64,000 nt of DNA. Origin: G963677085 sp963677085 (lineage in GTDB: Bacteria > Planctomycetota > Planctomycetia > Pirellulales > Thermoguttaceae). A model generated the notes under the pieces. That model saw nothing but the letters and a program-made list of their open reading frames with translations, was not told the origin of the DNA and searched no databases. This document shows positions 8,871 to 16,143 of this stretch, in pieces (position 1 is the first letter of the stretch; each line of letters opens with the position of its first letter). The position numbers and the translations under genes are program-made. The stretch lies in contig CAXXFH010000004.1 of assembly GCA_963677085.2 (NCBI GenBank), positions 4,588,001 through 4,652,000 on the forward strand. The letters are read 5' to 3'.

Positions 8871-9103
8871 CGGGGGCCCAAAATAGTGTCATCTCCAGTA
8901 TACACAGAAACTTGCGCATTGTACCTCATTGTCGTGTACGCAGCACAGGCGACTATCCGCGGAGCATGCAATGTGGGGCTGGAATGTCAGGACTTCGTCG
9001 CCAATGGTACTTCAGAGGGATCAGATCCGGCCGCCACTGCCACGCCATTTCTGTTACCCAATTGCCGTCCGGCTCCTGCTATTGCAGCCGAGTCCCATGC
9101 TGA
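7484..9103 (+). CDS. IS1380 family transposase (chimeric C-terminus)
   Basis: A DDE transposase of the IS1380 type. The catalytic acids fall in TFDIDTFDDPAHGEQQ (residues ~145-160), LIRADSGFATP (~226) and the family-specific ENRNEELKRGFGADRLSDH (~345), and the C-terminal helical core ANYFRLYLHCLAGNLL is present. The family normally ends shortly after LIKVAAEIVVSTRR-type sequence; here the frame reads on for ~85 residues from about 8845 through unrelated, Cys-rich and Ser-rich sequence. The catalytic core looks intact but the tail is not native, so the protein may be inactive. Adjacent to the broken tRNA-Arg. Confidence 0.85.
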   Translation: MSSQGVWQQAFDFFEGKPVVVEPVDAHLSTDAGLLPIRQFDESVGLTGQFANALLDRRCGPALKHSYREMTRSRGYGILAGYEDQNDHDALRGDAVFKLIAGRSPEDDNLASQPTLSRFENAIGPRSLFCLQDVFLDQFVASFDEPPACLTFDIDTFDDPAHGEQQLTFFHGFYGQYQYQPRVITCAENDQVVMVALLFGTASAALAIGDDLKYLAGRLRAVWPDLRILIRADSGFATPLFYEACESLELEYTVGLKMNPVLKQNSDNLQEEAVRRFEETGQSQRLFQACWYRAASWPAPRWVVQKVEANAQGTNRRAVLTNRPGATVLPRAAYDAYADRGESENRNEELKRGFGADRLSDHRFMANYFRLYLHCLAGNLLTRLRNVVADPPPSEEAKESPIEAELPIEALPGSNRKRWFNRRRQHDPLGEGHPATWRMRLIKVAAEIVVSTLRRPRTGGFLAGAQNSVISSIHRNLRIVPHCRVRSTGDYPRSMQCGAGMSGLRRQWYFRGIRSGRHCHAISVTQLPSGSCYCSRVPC

Positions 9104-9354
9104 GCTGCCTCACAAGACCAGTAGTTCTTCGCATTGATTGAATCCGGCCTATTCGTGGATACGACCATGCCGAATACAATCTTTCCGCGAATTCTCCATA
9201 AGTAGCACCGCGTGAACGACTTGCAGCATCAACGTCCCAAAGGGCGGTCGGCGTGCGACCGGAGGATCATGCTGCTTTCAGCAGTGTGATAGGGATTGTC
9301 GTCACCGGGCGGTTCTGGCGAAGACGATATTGGCCCCGGCTGTGGAGTGAAAAG
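8871..9354. other. non-coding stretch after the IS element
   Basis: No supported gene. Short plus-strand frames continue from the transposase or start with poor context. I see no inverted copy of the left IS end. Confidence 0.5.
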
Positions 9355-9591
9355 TCATTCGATCCCTGCCCGTGTCAAGAGGTCTGTCAGCTTCACTCCC
9401 AGGAGCCGGCAGAGTTCGGCGAGTTCTACCACGTCGATTCGTCGCTCACCCGATTCGATTTTCGAGATGAACGACGCATGGGCTTCAAAGTGCTTCGCCA
9501 CTTCTTCCTGCGTCAGGCTGGCTTCTTGCCGCACGGCGCGCAGCGTCTTTAGCAGGCGTTTATACTTCGCGGAAAATCGGAGCTTCTTCAT
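9355..9591 (-). CDS. XRE family helix-turn-helix regulator
   Basis: 78 residues from ATG 9591 (an in-frame ATG at 9606 adds five residues). The HTH_3 fold is clear: LKTLRAVRQEASLTQEEVAKHF is helix 1-2, HASFISKIESGERRID is the recognition helix with the typical S.IE.GER motif, and VVELAELCRLLGVKL is helix 4-5. Such proteins are single-domain DNA-binding repressors. It is divergent from the sigma-factor operon that starts at 9823, with 230 bases between them, and could regulate it. No toxin partner is next to it. Confidence 0.85.
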   Translation of the reverse strand: MKKLRFSAKYKRLLKTLRAVRQEASLTQEEVAKHFEAHASFISKIESGERRIDVVELAELCRLLGVKLTDLLTRAGIE

Positions 9592-9822
9592 CGTTGGCCG
9601 CCACAATCGAGGGGTTGCAGCAGCGTACGGGCTGAGGTAGGATTTCCCAAAATCGGAAATTCCTCAGATCGTCGAACGCGGTCGTCTGGCCGTAAGCGAG
9701 ACGCGGGCGGACGCTGGCCAGTCGCTTCGCTTCGGGGTATTTCAATAGCACAAGCAAGTTGTGCGCGGCGGGAAGAAGGTTGGCCCCAGGCGTTTGAACA
9801 TCCCGGAGGCAATTGTCGCACC

Positions 9823-10461
9823 ATGGCGCGTCTTTCTGGATCTCGGCACGAGTCGATTGGTTCTACCTCCTCCGGTCTTTTACGGAGAGCGAAGGGCCAT
9901 GACGAGGATGCCTGGCGAAGGCTGGTGCAGCTCTACGGCCCGTTGGTCGATGGCTGGCTGTGTCGGGCGGGCCTGCAAGCGGCCGACGTCCACGACGTTT
10001 TTCAAGACGTGTTCCAGGCCGTGGCCGCGGGGATCGGGGACTTTCGCCGCGAGCGGCCGAGCGACAGCTTCCGCGGCTGGCTGCGGACGATCAGCCGCAA
10101 CAAGCTGGCCGATCATTTCCGCCGTCGAACGACCGCGCCGGTTGCCAGCGGCGGTTCCGAAACCCTTCGGCGCTTGGCGGAACTGGCGAGTCCCGCCGTC
10201 GAATACCCGCCGGAGATCGACGAAGCGGAAGATCTCCGGCAACTTCGCCTTCGGGCGATGGAGTTGATCCGCGGCGAGTTCGAACCGAAGACCTGGGAGA
10301 TGTTTTGGCAAGTCGTCATTACAGGTCGGGCGACCGACGCCGTGGGACGGGACTTCGGGGTTACACCTTCTGCCGTTCGATTGGCAAAAAGCCGCGTTCT
10401 GCGACGTCTCCGGGAAGAAATGGAAGGGCTGGAAAACCCCGGTTTTGACGGCAACGTTTGA
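9823..10461 (+). CDS. ECF RNA polymerase sigma factor
   Basis: 212 residues. Region 2 is seen in AWRRLVQLYGPLVDGW, DVHDVFQDVFQAV and FRGWLRTISRNKLADHFRRR (residues ~28-105); region 4 is TWEMFWQVVITGRATDAVGRDFGVTPSAVRLAKSRVLRRLREE (~155-200) with a clear helix-turn-helix. An acidic linker separates them. This is the planctomycete ECF type that occurs beside Ser/Thr kinases, and a kinase with a C..C anti-sigma-like N-terminus follows 600 bases downstream. The usual arrangement suggests that the sigma factor directs transcription of the locus under control of that kinase. Confidence 0.9.
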   Translation: MARLSGSRHESIGSTSSGLLRRAKGHDEDAWRRLVQLYGPLVDGWLCRAGLQAADVHDVFQDVFQAVAAGIGDFRRERPSDSFRGWLRTISRNKLADHFRRRTTAPVASGGSETLRRLAELASPAVEYPPEIDEAEDLRQLRLRAMELIRGEFEPKTWEMFWQVVITGRATDAVGRDFGVTPSAVRLAKSRVLRRLREEMEGLENPGFDGNV

Positions 10462-10541
10462 CGAAATACAAGCCATTTCCTGGCAAGAGGTTATCGAGAC
10501 AGGCGAAATCGTGTTGCGGTGCGGCGATCTTGCTGGTAGGG

Positions 10542-10560
10542 GGACAGGCGTGGCCTGTCC
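10542..10560. terminator. short perfect hairpin (GGACAGGC/GCCTGTCC)
   Basis: An eight-pair stem with a three-base loop, located between the sigma factor and the secreted repeat protein. There is no T run, so it is more likely a REP-type hairpin or a transcript-processing element than an intrinsic terminator. Confidence 0.4.
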
Positions 10561-10596
10561 GGATCAAAGATACCGGCAAGATGGGGAGAACGTATC

Positions 10597-11016
10597 ATGC
10601 GAAGCCTATTGGTCCCAGTCGTGGTATTCGTCGTTGCCTTGCTCGCAACGACCACCGTGGAGGCGCAACAGGGCTATTCCCAGTCCAACGCGTTTGGCGG
10701 TTACAACTATAACTTCGGGCACGGTCAAGGTGGCTTCAGCGCCCCGAACGTCTTCGGCGGCCAGAACTACCAATTCGGCAACCAGACGTGGTCAACCTCT
10801 CGTAATCCCCTTGGCGGTTACGACTACAACTTCGGTCATGGCCGAAGCGGCTACAGCACCTCGAATGTCTTCGGCGGTCAGAACTTCCACTTCGGCAACG
10901 GGCAGACAGGTTACTCGACACCGAATGTCTTCGGCGGGCACGACTACCATTACGGCAGCCAGACGTGGAGTACCCGGCGAAACATCTTCGGCGGCCAGGA
11001 CTGGTACGGCCGGTAA
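10597..11016 (+). CDS. secreted Gly/Tyr/Phe/Asn repeat protein
   Basis: 139 residues. A signal peptide (MRSLLVPVVVFVVALLATTTVEA) is followed by a low-complexity mature region built from ~19-residue repeats of the type GYS.PNVFGGQNY.FG.GQ, with about six copies alternating in two flavours (FGHGQ/GHGR and GNQTWSTSRN). The composition is Gly, Asn, Phe and Tyr with no Cys and few charges, as in amyloid-prone or aromatic repeat structural proteins. It lies between the ECF sigma factor and the kinase on the same strand, 57 bases before the kinase start, so it is likely co-regulated with them. Function unknown. Confidence 0.8.
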   Translation: MRSLLVPVVVFVVALLATTTVEAQQGYSQSNAFGGYNYNFGHGQGGFSAPNVFGGQNYQFGNQTWSTSRNPLGGYDYNFGHGRSGYSTSNVFGGQNFHFGNGQTGYSTPNVFGGHDYHYGSQTWSTRRNIFGGQDWYGR

Positions 11017-11072
11017 TCTCCCGCGGGCGAAAACCAGCGGATGCCGGCGCGCGGGACGGTGGGGAACGGGAC

Positions 11073-13610
11073 ATGACGGTAACCGGGCGACACACCCATC
11101 GACAGTGCTTCGATCGCGAGGTCCTGGCGGACTTCGCCCTGGGGAGACTCCCGGCCGAGGAAGCGGAGCGGATCGCGACCGAGGTGGAAGCCTGCCCGCG
11201 CTGCCAGGCTCGGCTCAACAGGCTCGACGGCTTGGAAGATTCGGTGATCGCGGATCTGAAAACCTATGCCGGTTCCCTGCCGCTCGGTTCCGATCTGGTG
11301 CAACGGCTCCGCGAGGCGGAGCAGATCAGCCGCGTGGCCTGGAATGTGCCGAAGGTGATGCCGGCCGAGGAACCACTGCCGGATCACCTCGGCCAGTATG
11401 AAATCGTCGCGCCGATCGGCCGCGGTGGGATGGGAACCGTCTACAAGGCGCTGCACACGCGTCTGAAGCGGATGGTGGCCATCAAGGTGCTCGCTCGCCA
11501 TCGCACAGGGGACCCGCAGGCCCTGGCACGTTTTCAGCGGGAGATGGAAGCGGTCGGCCAACTCGACCACCCGCATCTGGTGCGGGCCCATGATGCGGGG
11601 GAAGCCGACGGGCGGCACTTTTTGGTTATGGAGTTCCTCAACGGCGTCGACCTTGCCCGCGTGGTGCGCGACGGTGGTCCGTTGTCCGTCGCCGACGCCT
11701 GCGAGGCGATTCGCCAAGCCGCTCTCGGCGTCGAGCACGCCCATGAGCATGGCTTGATTCACCGGGACCTGAAACCGTCGAACCTGATGCTCACCGTCGA
11801 CGGCCACGTCAAGGTCCTCGATCTTGGGTTGGCCCGGCTTACGGACGAAAGGTTTTCATTGGGCGACATGACCAGCGCCGGACAGATTGTCGGTACCGGC
11901 GATTTCATCGCGCCCGAACAAGGGCAGGACGCGCGCAAGGCCGACGCCCGATCGGATGTTTATTCTTTGGGATGTACGTTCTTCTTTCTCCTCGCTGGTT
12001 GTGCGCCTTTTTCGGATCCCTCGTACGATACGCTAGTCAAGAAGGTCCTCGCCCACGGCCACGAGCCCCTGCCGTCTATCCGGTCGATACGCGATGAGGT
12101 TCCGCCGTCTCTGGCTGCCCTGCTGGAGCGAATGCTGGCCAAAAAGGCAGACGACCGGCCGCAGACCGCTGGAGAAGTCGTCGAGACTCTGGCTCCTTTC
12201 GCGCGGGGCGCCGACCTGGCGGGACTCGTTACCCGGCGGTCTTCGCCGGACACCACTTCGCCGCGATCGTCCACGGCCTGCATTTCTCCTCGACGATCAC
12301 ACCCTTTCGCTGCTGTTGCGGACCGAACGGCAAACCGGCCGGAAGCCAAGCCTTTTGGGCGAGCGATAGTGGTAGCCCTCGTGGCTGGTCTCGTATTGAC
12401 TTTTCTTGGCGCCGGCTTGCGGTCGTTCGTTTTGCCGGAGCGTCCTCCTGGCCTGCCCCAGACAGCACCTTTGTCCCTTCCGGGAGAACGCGATGGTGGA
12501 CGGCCAGGAGTGCTTGACGAGCCTCGGATTGAGGACACCCTCGCTCGGATTCCTCAACCATCGACAAGAGACTCGCAATCGGATAGCGCACGTCGCCGCC
12601 GGGAATCCACTGACGCTCTTACCATTCTCTCGGACCTGGAGAAAGAGAAACTCCAAAGCATCGATGAAATAGGTCGGAACCTCCAGATCCATCGGGCGAA
12701 ATACGAAGCGGTGGTTGCACAACGGCAATTCGGTCCTTCGTATTTCGCCGCGCTGGTGATCGTCTCGGCACATGCGGGCCTGTTGGGCAACCACGATCGC
12801 GAGGCGTTGCTCCTCAATCGCTACTGGGAGGAGTACGTCCGTCACGTTCCGCCCTCGGAGGCGTTTTCCTTCGTCGAGAATGTGAACCGGATCGTTTCGA
12901 AGGAGGGCCGGTTCTTTCAGGAGCAGGTCGACGGAGGAGACTACGGGCCGGTCTTTTCTTTTCTTCGCACCGAGCAACAGGCCGAGGATCAATGGCTGAA
13001 ACCGGCGCTCTACGGAAAACTGAGCTGGCCCAAATACGCTGAGATGTGGCCCTTCGGCAAGGATCTCCGCTTTGCCTTTAGCACCGCTCAAGCGAAGGGG
13101 CTTCCTTTCATGGCAGAACGTCAGGCAACCTTCCACAACGCCTTGCCGCGTTATCCCAGCGACTACCTGAGGGAATACCTCAACAAGAATCAATATGTGT
13201 CCTTTCGGGGCAAAGCCGATCCTTCCCTGCAAGCGGCAATGCAAACGCGACTCTCGATTCTCGACTACTACGCCCAAATTGAGCATTTGCCGGAAGGGCT
13301 GGATCGGTTTCTTCAGGATTCGGTCATTTGTCCACTGTTGTCCGATCTCAAGTCGCATGGTCCCGAGGCGTGGAATGCGGATATTGTGGCGGACGCGATT
13401 CCCGTACTCCGGCTTCTCGCGCAGCGTATCGCCGAACCGGTTCAGCGGGAGGAAGCGGCTCGGCTGTTGCTCCGCTTCGATCAGTCGATGGAGTGTTGTA
13501 CGCCGGAGCGACAAGCCGTTCCGATCCGAACGAAGCCCCCGTCTGATGCAAAACTCCCCTCCGGCGGCGACGGCAGTTCCTTTTCCACGGAGATGAAGCA
13601 TGTTATCTAG
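11073..13610 (+). CDS. transmembrane Ser/Thr protein kinase with anti-sigma-like N-terminus
   Basis: 845 residues from ATG 11073, preceded by a GGGGAACGGG purine tract. The N-terminal ~60 residues (CFDREVLADFALGRL ... VEACPRCQARL) resemble the zinc anti-sigma-like segment of planctomycete kinases; the usual His before CxxC is replaced by Glu. The kinase domain (~100-380) has GRGGMGTVY, VAIKVLA, LIHRDLKPSN, a DLG in place of DFG, and an APEQ motif. A single membrane helix lies near residues 430-450 (VVALVAGLVLTFLGAGL). The outer ~390 residues are unfamiliar. The next gene overlaps its 3' end by 11 bases, which implies coupling. Substrate may be the ECF factor upstream. Confidence 0.9.
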   Translation: MTVTGRHTHRQCFDREVLADFALGRLPAEEAERIATEVEACPRCQARLNRLDGLEDSVIADLKTYAGSLPLGSDLVQRLREAEQISRVAWNVPKVMPAEEPLPDHLGQYEIVAPIGRGGMGTVYKALHTRLKRMVAIKVLARHRTGDPQALARFQREMEAVGQLDHPHLVRAHDAGEADGRHFLVMEFLNGVDLARVVRDGGPLSVADACEAIRQAALGVEHAHEHGLIHRDLKPSNLMLTVDGHVKVLDLGLARLTDERFSLGDMTSAGQIVGTGDFIAPEQGQDARKADARSDVYSLGCTFFFLLAGCAPFSDPSYDTLVKKVLAHGHEPLPSIRSIRDEVPPSLAALLERMLAKKADDRPQTAGEVVETLAPFARGADLAGLVTRRSSPDTTSPRSSTACISPRRSHPFAAVADRTANRPEAKPFGRAIVVALVAGLVLTFLGAGLRSFVLPERPPGLPQTAPLSLPGERDGGRPGVLDEPRIEDTLARIPQPSTRDSQSDSARRRRESTDALTILSDLEKEKLQSIDEIGRNLQIHRAKYEAVVAQRQFGPSYFAALVIVSAHAGLLGNHDREALLLNRYWEEYVRHVPPSEAFSFVENVNRIVSKEGRFFQEQVDGGDYGPVFSFLRTEQQAEDQWLKPALYGKLSWPKYAEMWPFGKDLRFAFSTAQAKGLPFMAERQATFHNALPRYPSDYLREYLNKNQYVSFRGKADPSLQAAMQTRLSILDYYAQIEHLPEGLDRFLQDSVICPLLSDLKSHGPEAWNADIVADAIPVLRLLAQRIAEPVQREEAARLLLRFDQSMECCTPERQAVPIRTKPPSDAKLPSGGDGSSFSTEMKHVI

Positions 13611-15099
13611 TGGGTTTCCGAAACGTATTGACATGAGGGCGAACGGTTGGAACTCGGCTGTTCCAAGCGAACCGCTTCGCCATGAGACCACGGTTTTGCC
13701 GCACATCAACAAACACGTCGCCGGGACGGTTTTGGGCACGGTCTTCTGCGCGGTTCTCGTGTTTTGGAGCGGCAACGCTGCCTTCGGAGCGTCTGCCGAG
13801 GAAGAAGCCAACGACGTGGTGGTCCCGTCGTTGGTGACCGTTTACGATGTCGCCACGGCGCGCGAGTTGTTCTATTACCGCCATACAGCGCCGTTCATCG
13901 TAGGCGCATCGGTCGGCGAATGGCCGCTCTGGGACGGGCTGAAGGACGCCGTCGGTCCTTGGGTTACCACGGTCGTCGAGGCCAATCGAATCGCCAGCAC
14001 GATTGCCGACTCGTTTCCGGTGGGCGAACAGGAAGCGGCGCGGAAGGTCAACGACGTGGTGGACGACTGCGCGCAGGTTCTCGGTCTGAAAAAACCGCAC
14101 GTGTTCATTCGCCGCTCGCCTCACGTTCGCGCCTACGTGACGGAAGTGGACGGCCAAGCGATGCTCACGCTCACCTCGGGCCTGCTGGCTCTCTACGATT
14201 CCCCACAGGAACTGCGATTTGTCGTGGGACGGGAGTTGGGGCGTGTCAAGTGTGGGCACGTCGAGGAACGGGCCAAAGCCTATGCCGTCTTCGCGGCACT
14301 CCACAGCGTCAATCTGACAACCGTCCCCGACGAATTCCAAAACGTCCTACCGACGCTGGCCCTGGGCTGGTTGATGTCCTTCTACCGGGAAATGGAATTT
14401 TCGGCCGACCGCGCGGGCCTGTTGTGCTGCCAGGATCTCGACACGGCCTATCAGGCCATGCTCCGCGACCTGCACGGCTTGCCGATCGACAGCCCGTGGC
14501 TCGAAGACGTCAAGTTCGATCCCCAGAAATACCTCAAAACGATGGAGTACTGGGAGCGCAAGCCGCTCGTTGCGTTTATCCAGAATGCCCGGCAGCACTC
14601 CTCCTCGACGCCGTTCATCCGGGAACGCATCGCCGAGTTGACCGTCTGGGCCCAACGGGGATCCTATGGCAGCATCCTCGCTCGCGTCGAGGGAATGGGG
14701 CCCGATCTGGATCAACTCGTGACCATCCGGTCGATCGAGATCCGCAACGTCGCCGACCAGGATGCCGATGTGAACCCCTACTTGGTGGTCTATTCCGACG
14801 GCAAAAAGTTGTTCGAAACCAGTTACGCGAAGGGCAAGAAGTCCGTCCGCTGGACGGGAATCGACCAAACTCGGGCCATTCTGGACAACCAACCGATCTT
14901 CTTCGAGATTTGGAATTCGTGCTGGGGCCGCGACGCGCTTATCGGCGGGTTCGTCGTCTATCCGACCAATCCGTTGCCCGGAAGACACGGCCAGCAGGTG
15001 ATCCGTTCGGCACTGGAATGGGACTGGAAGAAGCGGACCACCACCAGTCGACATGGCCTGGGCGAGGTGGTCCTGGAATTCTCATCGCGTGCGAAGTAA
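13600..15099 (+). CDS. M48-type peptidase homologue with lost zinc-binding histidines
   Basis: 499 residues; a hydrophobic segment (VLGTVFCAVLVFWSGNAAFGA, ~residues 43-63) acts as signal or anchor. The M48 region spans ~140-320, with LGLKKPHVFIRRSPHVRAYV and LTLTSGLLALYDSPQELRFVVGRELGRVKCGH. In the family this last block is HELGH; here both histidines are Arg (RELGR) while the Glu and the following KCGH are kept. The third-ligand motif EMEFSADRAGLL is intact. A C2-like beta domain follows (~residue 375 on; IRSIEIRNVADQDADVNPYLVV). Loss of two zinc ligands predicts no protease activity. It overlaps the kinase 3' end by 11 bases and is followed 21 bases later by a lipoprotein. Confidence 0.8.
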   Translation: MLSSGFPKRIDMRANGWNSAVPSEPLRHETTVLPHINKHVAGTVLGTVFCAVLVFWSGNAAFGASAEEEANDVVVPSLVTVYDVATARELFYYRHTAPFIVGASVGEWPLWDGLKDAVGPWVTTVVEANRIASTIADSFPVGEQEAARKVNDVVDDCAQVLGLKKPHVFIRRSPHVRAYVTEVDGQAMLTLTSGLLALYDSPQELRFVVGRELGRVKCGHVEERAKAYAVFAALHSVNLTTVPDEFQNVLPTLALGWLMSFYREMEFSADRAGLLCCQDLDTAYQAMLRDLHGLPIDSPWLEDVKFDPQKYLKTMEYWERKPLVAFIQNARQHSSSTPFIRERIAELTVWAQRGSYGSILARVEGMGPDLDQLVTIRSIEIRNVADQDADVNPYLVVYSDGKKLFETSYAKGKKSVRWTGIDQTRAILDNQPIFFEIWNSCWGRDALIGGFVVYPTNPLPGRHGQQVIRSALEWDWKKRTTTSRHGLGEVVLEFSSRAK

Positions 15100-15120
15100 C
15101 CAAACGGAGGTTTTTTGACC

Positions 15121-15303
15121 ATGAAGAATCTAAGAACACTCACGTTGCTTCTGGGCCTCGTCTTATTCGCCCTCGTGAGTTGGGGGTGCGGAGGAAATGA
15201 TACCCCGTCGGTGCCCACCGGCGTGGGCACGCCGGGACCTGTCGCCTCTGAAGATGCTCCTGAGGACGACACACCGGAACCGATAAACGATCCATCCCCG
15301 TAG
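15121..15303 (+). CDS. small lipoprotein
   Basis: 60 residues from ATG 15121; GGAGG lies 11 bases upstream, so this start is preferred to an upstream in-frame TTG. A signal peptide with lipobox LVSWGC is followed by a short Pro/Asp/Glu-rich tail without a folded domain. Sits 21 bases after the M48-like gene and is the last gene of the sigma/kinase locus. Possibly a membrane-anchored partner; function unknown. Confidence 0.75.
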   Translation: MKNLRTLTLLLGLVLFALVSWGCGGNDTPSVPTGVGTPGPVASEDAPEDDTPEPINDPSP

Positions 15304-15365
15304 TACTTGCGAGTATCGAACGGCGCGAGACGCGGGCGTTTTGCATGGAGGACGGAACGGAAACA

Positions 15366-15466
15366 CAGGGCGGCAGGGCCGCCAGCCACACGGTGCTACC
15401 GCACCCGGGCAGGAACCCGCTCCCGTTGGTCGCTAAGCTTTGTAAAAAACTTCACGATCTTTGAGT
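15366..15466 (+). repeat. dispersed repeat family A, copy 2
   Basis: Contains GGCGGCAGGGCCGCCAGCC, GGTGCTACCGCACCCGGGCA and AACCCGCTCCCGTTGGTCGCT, followed by a run TTTGTAAAAAACTTCACGATC that is shared with copy 3 at 28388. The first part folds into a small GGCGGC/GCCGCC stem. Confidence 0.85.
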
Positions 15467-15467
15467 T

Positions 15468-15570
15468 TATTGGATCCTGCATCGCTTGTGGAACGAGGGC
15501 GACCAACGGGAGCCCGGATTGCGGGAGCAGAACGCAACGAAGTGTTCCACAATCAACCTCGGAATCAATA
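15468..15570 (+). repeat. dispersed repeat family B, copy 1
   Basis: A 103-base element that begins TATTGGATCCTGCAT and ends CCTCGGAATCAATA. The reverse complement of 63495-63597 matches it with only three differences by eye. It contains GACCAACGGGAGCCCGG, related to the CTCCCGTTGGTCGC core of repeat A in opposite orientation. Confidence 0.9.
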
Positions 15571-16143
15571 GTAGTTCAGGACTACGTCGACCGCCATTGG
15601 TGCCCATTTACCGAGTCCACGCCGGCCGAACCTCTTGTCTGCCACGCCCACGGCAACCGCCGATCGCCGTTTTTGGAAGCACACCGAAAACTAACACAAC
15701 TTTTCTACAGCGGGGTGTGTTCGCCCTGTTGGTCGATCCGCGCGGTCGCATGAACGTTGCTGTTTTGGCCTGCAGCGCCGCTGCTCGCGGGGAATGTTAG
15801 CGTCCGCCGATGACGACAAGGCGTAGTGCGGAAAGGATTTGCGCGACGGTAGTGCATGCATCTCCTCGACGATCGTGCCGTAGGCCTTCGTTGACCAGCA
15901 TCGTCCCACCGTTGCCCCCAGGTTGGGCTCTTCAAGGGGCAGGTTTCCTTGCCGTGGGCACGCAGAGGCCATGGTAGTGTATTGACGTGTGCCGGCATCA
16001 CCGCTACACCATCGGCGTCTTGCCGGCGCGTCGCCATCGTGAGTCGTCGGCCTCAATCCCAAGAACACCCATCGCTAACGGTTTGGTCTTGCGGGCCAAA
16101 CACGACGGCTAGTTGTCCGCACATTTTTTATAGGGCTACCGGT

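Larger units (their letters stand above)
15304..16143. other. 840-base non-coding region with two dispersed repeats
   Basis: Holds repeat A (15366-15466) directly followed by repeat B (15468-15570). The remainder to 16143 has only short frames without coding character. It probably carries the promoter of the giant surface protein, but I cannot place -35 and -10 boxes with confidence. Confidence 0.6.

Noticed and set aside
12297..13811. 504-residue open frame on the minus strand opposite the kinase
   Set aside because: Long only because of high GC; no domain, and it crosses the junction of two clear plus-strand genes.
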